NCBI GenBank assembly: GCA_003224075.1 | Contig: QHYF01000071.1 | Span: forward strand, 1 to 16,953 | DNA: 16,953 nucleotides | Reading direction: 5' to 3' | From: Acidobacteriota bacterium | GTDB lineage: Bacteria > Acidobacteriota > Terriglobia > Acidiferrales > UBA7541 | Shown here: positions 14,900 through 16,953 of the stretch, piece by piece | How the letters are laid out: the number at the start of each line of letters is the position of its first letter | How positions within the stretch are numbered: the stretch's first letter is position 1 | Translations under genes and position numbers: made by a program | Notes under the pieces: generated by a model | Database searches by the model: none | The model's input: only the letters and a program-made list of their open reading frames with translations | Told to the model about the DNA's origin: nothing

Positions 14900-15032
14900 G
14901 TCACATCAATTCTATCGCGTGCGGGGCATTCTAGGCCAGATTCCCATGCGCCGGCGGATTGCAAGAATTTTGACCAACGTGGAAGCGGGCTCTTGAGCGC
15001 CCGGATGCTCACCCTTGCGGCAAAATCAACGC

Positions 15033-15061
15033 TTGACAGGCCAACGGGCAAGTTCTATTAA
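15033..15061 (+). promoter_or_regulatory. Candidate sigma-70 promoter of the formate dehydrogenase gene
   Basis: TTGACA at 15033-15038 is a perfect -35, followed after 17 bases by TATTAA at 15056-15061 (four of six -10 matches). Transcription would start around 15068, at the beginning of the inverted repeat, and give a leader of about 47 bases. An AGGAGG at 15061-15066 would then lie upstream of the transcript and not act as a ribosome binding site. Confidence 0.5.
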
Positions 15062-15066
15062 GGAGG

Positions 15067-15102
15067 TTCCGCGAGACGCGCCCTACCTTATCCCTCGCGG
15101 AA
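15067..15102 (+). promoter_or_regulatory. Perfect 9-base inverted repeat in the formate dehydrogenase leader
   Basis: TTCCGCGAG (15067-15075) is the exact reverse complement of CTCGCGGAA (15094-15102), with an 18-base loop. It begins at the predicted transcription start, and its right arm overlaps the first two bases of the ribosome binding site AAGGGGG (15101-15107). It could be a 5'-terminal mRNA stem-loop that limits ribosome access, or an operator dyad bound by a repressor. Confidence 0.45.
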
Positions 15103-15114
15103 GGGGGTCCCAGC

Positions 15115-16953
15115 ATGAACCCTTCACGCCGCGATTTCCTGAAACTTACGACCATTGGCGGAGCCGCAGTTGCCGTCTTTGGCTTTGATCTAAAGCCGGC
15201 GTATGCGCAACTCCGCACGCTGAAGATTGCGCGAGCAAGCGAGACGCGGTCCACTTGTCCGTATTGTTCGGTGAGCTGCGGGGTGATCATTTACACCATC
15301 GGCGACCGCGCAAAAAACGTGACGCCGCAGGTGGTGCACGTTGAAGGCGACCCGGACCACCCGATCAACCGCGGGACGCTGTGCCCCAAGGGCGCGTCGC
15401 TCCAGCAAGACATCCTGAATGAGCGCCGGCTGGTGAAGCCGCAAGTCCGCCGGCCCGGCGGAACGGATTGGGAAGATATCTCGTGGGACGATGCCATCAG
15501 CGAGATCGCCCAGAAGGTCAAAAAGATTCGAGATGAAACTTTCATCGAAAAGGATGCTGCCGGGCACACCGTTAACCGGCTCGAATCCATCGCCTTTTCC
15601 GGCGGCTGCACGGATACCAACGAATTCAACTATCTGGTCGTCAAGACCATGCGCAGCCTGGGGGTCGTACACTTAGAAAACCAGGCCAGAGTTTGACACG
15701 GCCCCACGGTCTCAAGTTTGGGACCAACGTTCGGCCGGGGCGCAATGACGAATGGTTGGATCGACATCAAAAATACAGACATGATGTTGATCATGGGCGG
15801 TAATCCCGCCGAGAATCATCCCTGCGGCTTCAAATGGGCCATCGAAGCGAAGCGCGTCCGCAACGCCAAAATGATCGTGGTCGATCCGCGGTTTACGCGA
15901 ACGGCGTCGGTGGCGGATCTTTTCTGCCAGATTCGCGCCGGGGCGGACATCGCGTTTCTGGGCGGAATCATCCACTACGCGATCGAGAACAACCGCATCG
16001 CCAAGCAATACCTGGTCAATTACACGAATGCCGCTTTCGTGGTGAAGGATGGCTTCAAGCTTCCTGAGGACGGGCTTTACTCGGGCTTTGATGCGGCCAC
16101 CCAGGTCTATGACAAATCCACGTGGAATTACGAAGAGGGCGGTGACCTGAGCGGAAAACCGGTCAGCGCGTCGAAGGCAGCGACTGCCGCCAAACCGGCA
16201 GCAGGAGCCAATGGCAAGCCGGCCCCTCCGCCGCACTTGCCGGAGAATGTGGCATACGACCTCACGTTGCAACATCCGCGGTGCGTCTTCCAATTGCTCC
16301 GGCAGCAATACTCGCGGTACACGCCGGAAATGGTCGAACGCATTACCGGCGTCCCGAAGGATCAGTTCCTAAAGGCCGCTGACCTCTTCACCTCCGTCCG
16401 CAAAGACGGCGACATGAAGAAAGCCGCCACAATTATTTATGCGGTCGGTTGGACGCAACACACCTCGGGCACGCAGACCATCCGAACGGCCGCGATGATA
16501 CAACTCCTCCTCGGAAACGTCGGGCGTGCCGGCGGCGGCGTGAACGCGCTGCGGGGGCATTCGAATATTCAGGGCGCGACAGACATGGCGGGAATATTTG
16601 AGATTCTGCCGGGATACCTGAAGGTGCCAACGCCAGCCGATACGGATTTCAAGAGTTATCTGGGGCGGATCACCCCAAAGCCTTCGAAGCCGCACGTGTG
16701 GGATTCGTGGAACTACTGGTCGAACACGCCGAAATTCGCGGTGAGTTTTCTGAAAGCGATGTACGGCGACGCGGCCAAGAAACAGAATGACTGGGCGTTC
16801 CACTACCTGCCAAAGGTGGACCGCAACTACTCGTGGGCCTACATCTGGGATGACATGTACCGCGGAACTGTCAAGGGCTTGTTCGCTTTTGGCATGAACG
16901 GTGTAGCCATTGGCCCGGACTCGCAGAAAAACATCGATGCTTTGAAAAAAGCC
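15115..16953 (+). CDS. fdnG: Selenocysteine formate dehydrogenase catalytic subunit, FdnG type (3' end outside window)
   Basis: This is the first 613 codons of a protein usually near 1000 residues. It oxidises formate at a bis-pyranopterin Mo or W site and passes electrons to an Fe-S beta subunit. A Tat signal (SRRDFLKL at 4-11, cleavage near AYA|Q) sends it to the periplasmic side. Cysteines C48, C51, C55 and C90 bind a [4Fe-4S] cluster. Codon 194 is TGA (15694-15696) in the context ENQARV-U-HGPTV, exactly where FdnG has active-site selenocysteine, and the frame stays open to the window end. Downstream landmarks confirm the family: FGRGAMTNGWIDIKN, MGGNPAENHP, YAVGWTQHTSG, GGGVNALRGHSNIQGATD. 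Residues about 346-374 are an Ala/Lys/Pro-rich insert not expected in E. coli FdnG. The ATG at 15115 has AAGGGGG seven bases upstream. The beta and gamma subunit genes and the FdhE/FdhD helpers probably lie beyond the edge. Confidence 0.94.
15694..15737 (+). promoter_or_regulatory. UGA selenocysteine codon and bacterial SECIS-like hairpin
   Basis: The TGA at 15694-15696 is followed by GGTCTC (15708-15713) pairing with GGGACC (15720-15725) around the loop AAGTTT, with one T-G wobble. A lower stem CGGCC (15699-15703) with GGCCG (15733-15737) can also form. The loop starts 17 bases after the UGA and has GU at its third and fourth positions, which as I recall matches the E. coli fdhF SECIS that SelB binds. 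Confidence 0.85.

Noticed and set aside
14351..15061. A 236-codon + strand frame over the start of the adaptor gene
   Set aside because: It is a shadow of the adaptor coiled-coil region extended by chance into the intergenic gap; no domain is seen.
15061..15066. AGGAGG as the ribosome binding site of an unseen small gene
   Set aside because: No ATG, GTG or TTG lies at a usable distance downstream, and the six bases overlap or follow the predicted -10 element.
15115..15696. Formate dehydrogenase as a pseudogene or as two split genes
   Set aside because: The UGA is exactly at the selenocysteine site, a SECIS-like hairpin follows, and no other disruption occurs in the next 419 codons.
1..16953. 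CRISPR array, tRNA, insertion sequence or prophage
   Set aside because: No regularly spaced repeats, cloverleaf-like sequence, transposase, integrase or terminal inverted repeats were noticed on reading. A tRNA scan and a repeat search would settle it.

Overview
This roughly 17 kb window looks like chromosomal DNA from a soil-type Acidobacteriota. I infer that from gene content, not from a marker gene. Pointers are a large Oar-like TonB-dependent transporter with a carboxypeptidase-regulatory N-terminal domain, a secreted Gly-zipper protein of the kind common in that phylum, an FHA-GAF-SpoIIE phosphatase, and a selenocysteine formate dehydrogenase of the FdnG type. I see no tRNA, rRNA, CRISPR array, transposase or phage gene.

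Left part (1-6974, all + strand). The window opens inside the last codons of a LysM-domain protein. A 380-base non-coding stretch follows, then an Oar-like outer-membrane transporter (602-3742) closed by a textbook intrinsic terminator. Next comes a probable two-gene unit: a class IV PLP-dependent aminotransferase (3999-4868) and, 32 bases later, a major facilitator transporter of the fosmidomycin-resistance (Fsr) family (4901-6178). A separate gene (6360-6974) encodes a secreted Gly-zipper protein.

Middle part (7201-10339). A + strand signalling protein (FHA, GAF, SpoIIE-type PP2C phosphatase, Ser/Ala-rich tail) ends at a hairpin shared with a convergent - strand gene for a small exported four-cysteine protein of unknown function. 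Upstream of that lies a - strand zinc-ribbon protein with two membrane segments. The DNA between them holds two related TTCGAA-containing copies 63 bases apart.

Right part (10514-14845, - strand). A compact four-gene operon encodes a MacB-type tripartite ABC system. In transcription order it has a periplasmic adaptor, an ATPase and two different FtsX-type permeases. The ATPase and first permease overlap by ATGA, and the two permeases are one base apart. The domains that MacB fuses are separate genes here.

Right edge (15115 to the end, + strand). A Tat-exported molybdenum/tungsten formate dehydrogenase catalytic subunit runs off the window. It has an in-frame UGA at codon 194 followed by a bacterial SECIS-like hairpin, so it should be read through as selenocysteine and not annotated as two genes or a pseudogene. 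Its promoter region carries a TTGACA-N17-TATTAA match and a perfect 9-base inverted repeat just before the ribosome binding site.

Nothing here is clearly a new defence or mobile system. The best leads are the selenocysteine readthrough and the structured leader of the formate dehydrogenase, the split two-permease exporter, the FHA domain with an atypical core motif, and the repeated motif at 9864-9956.
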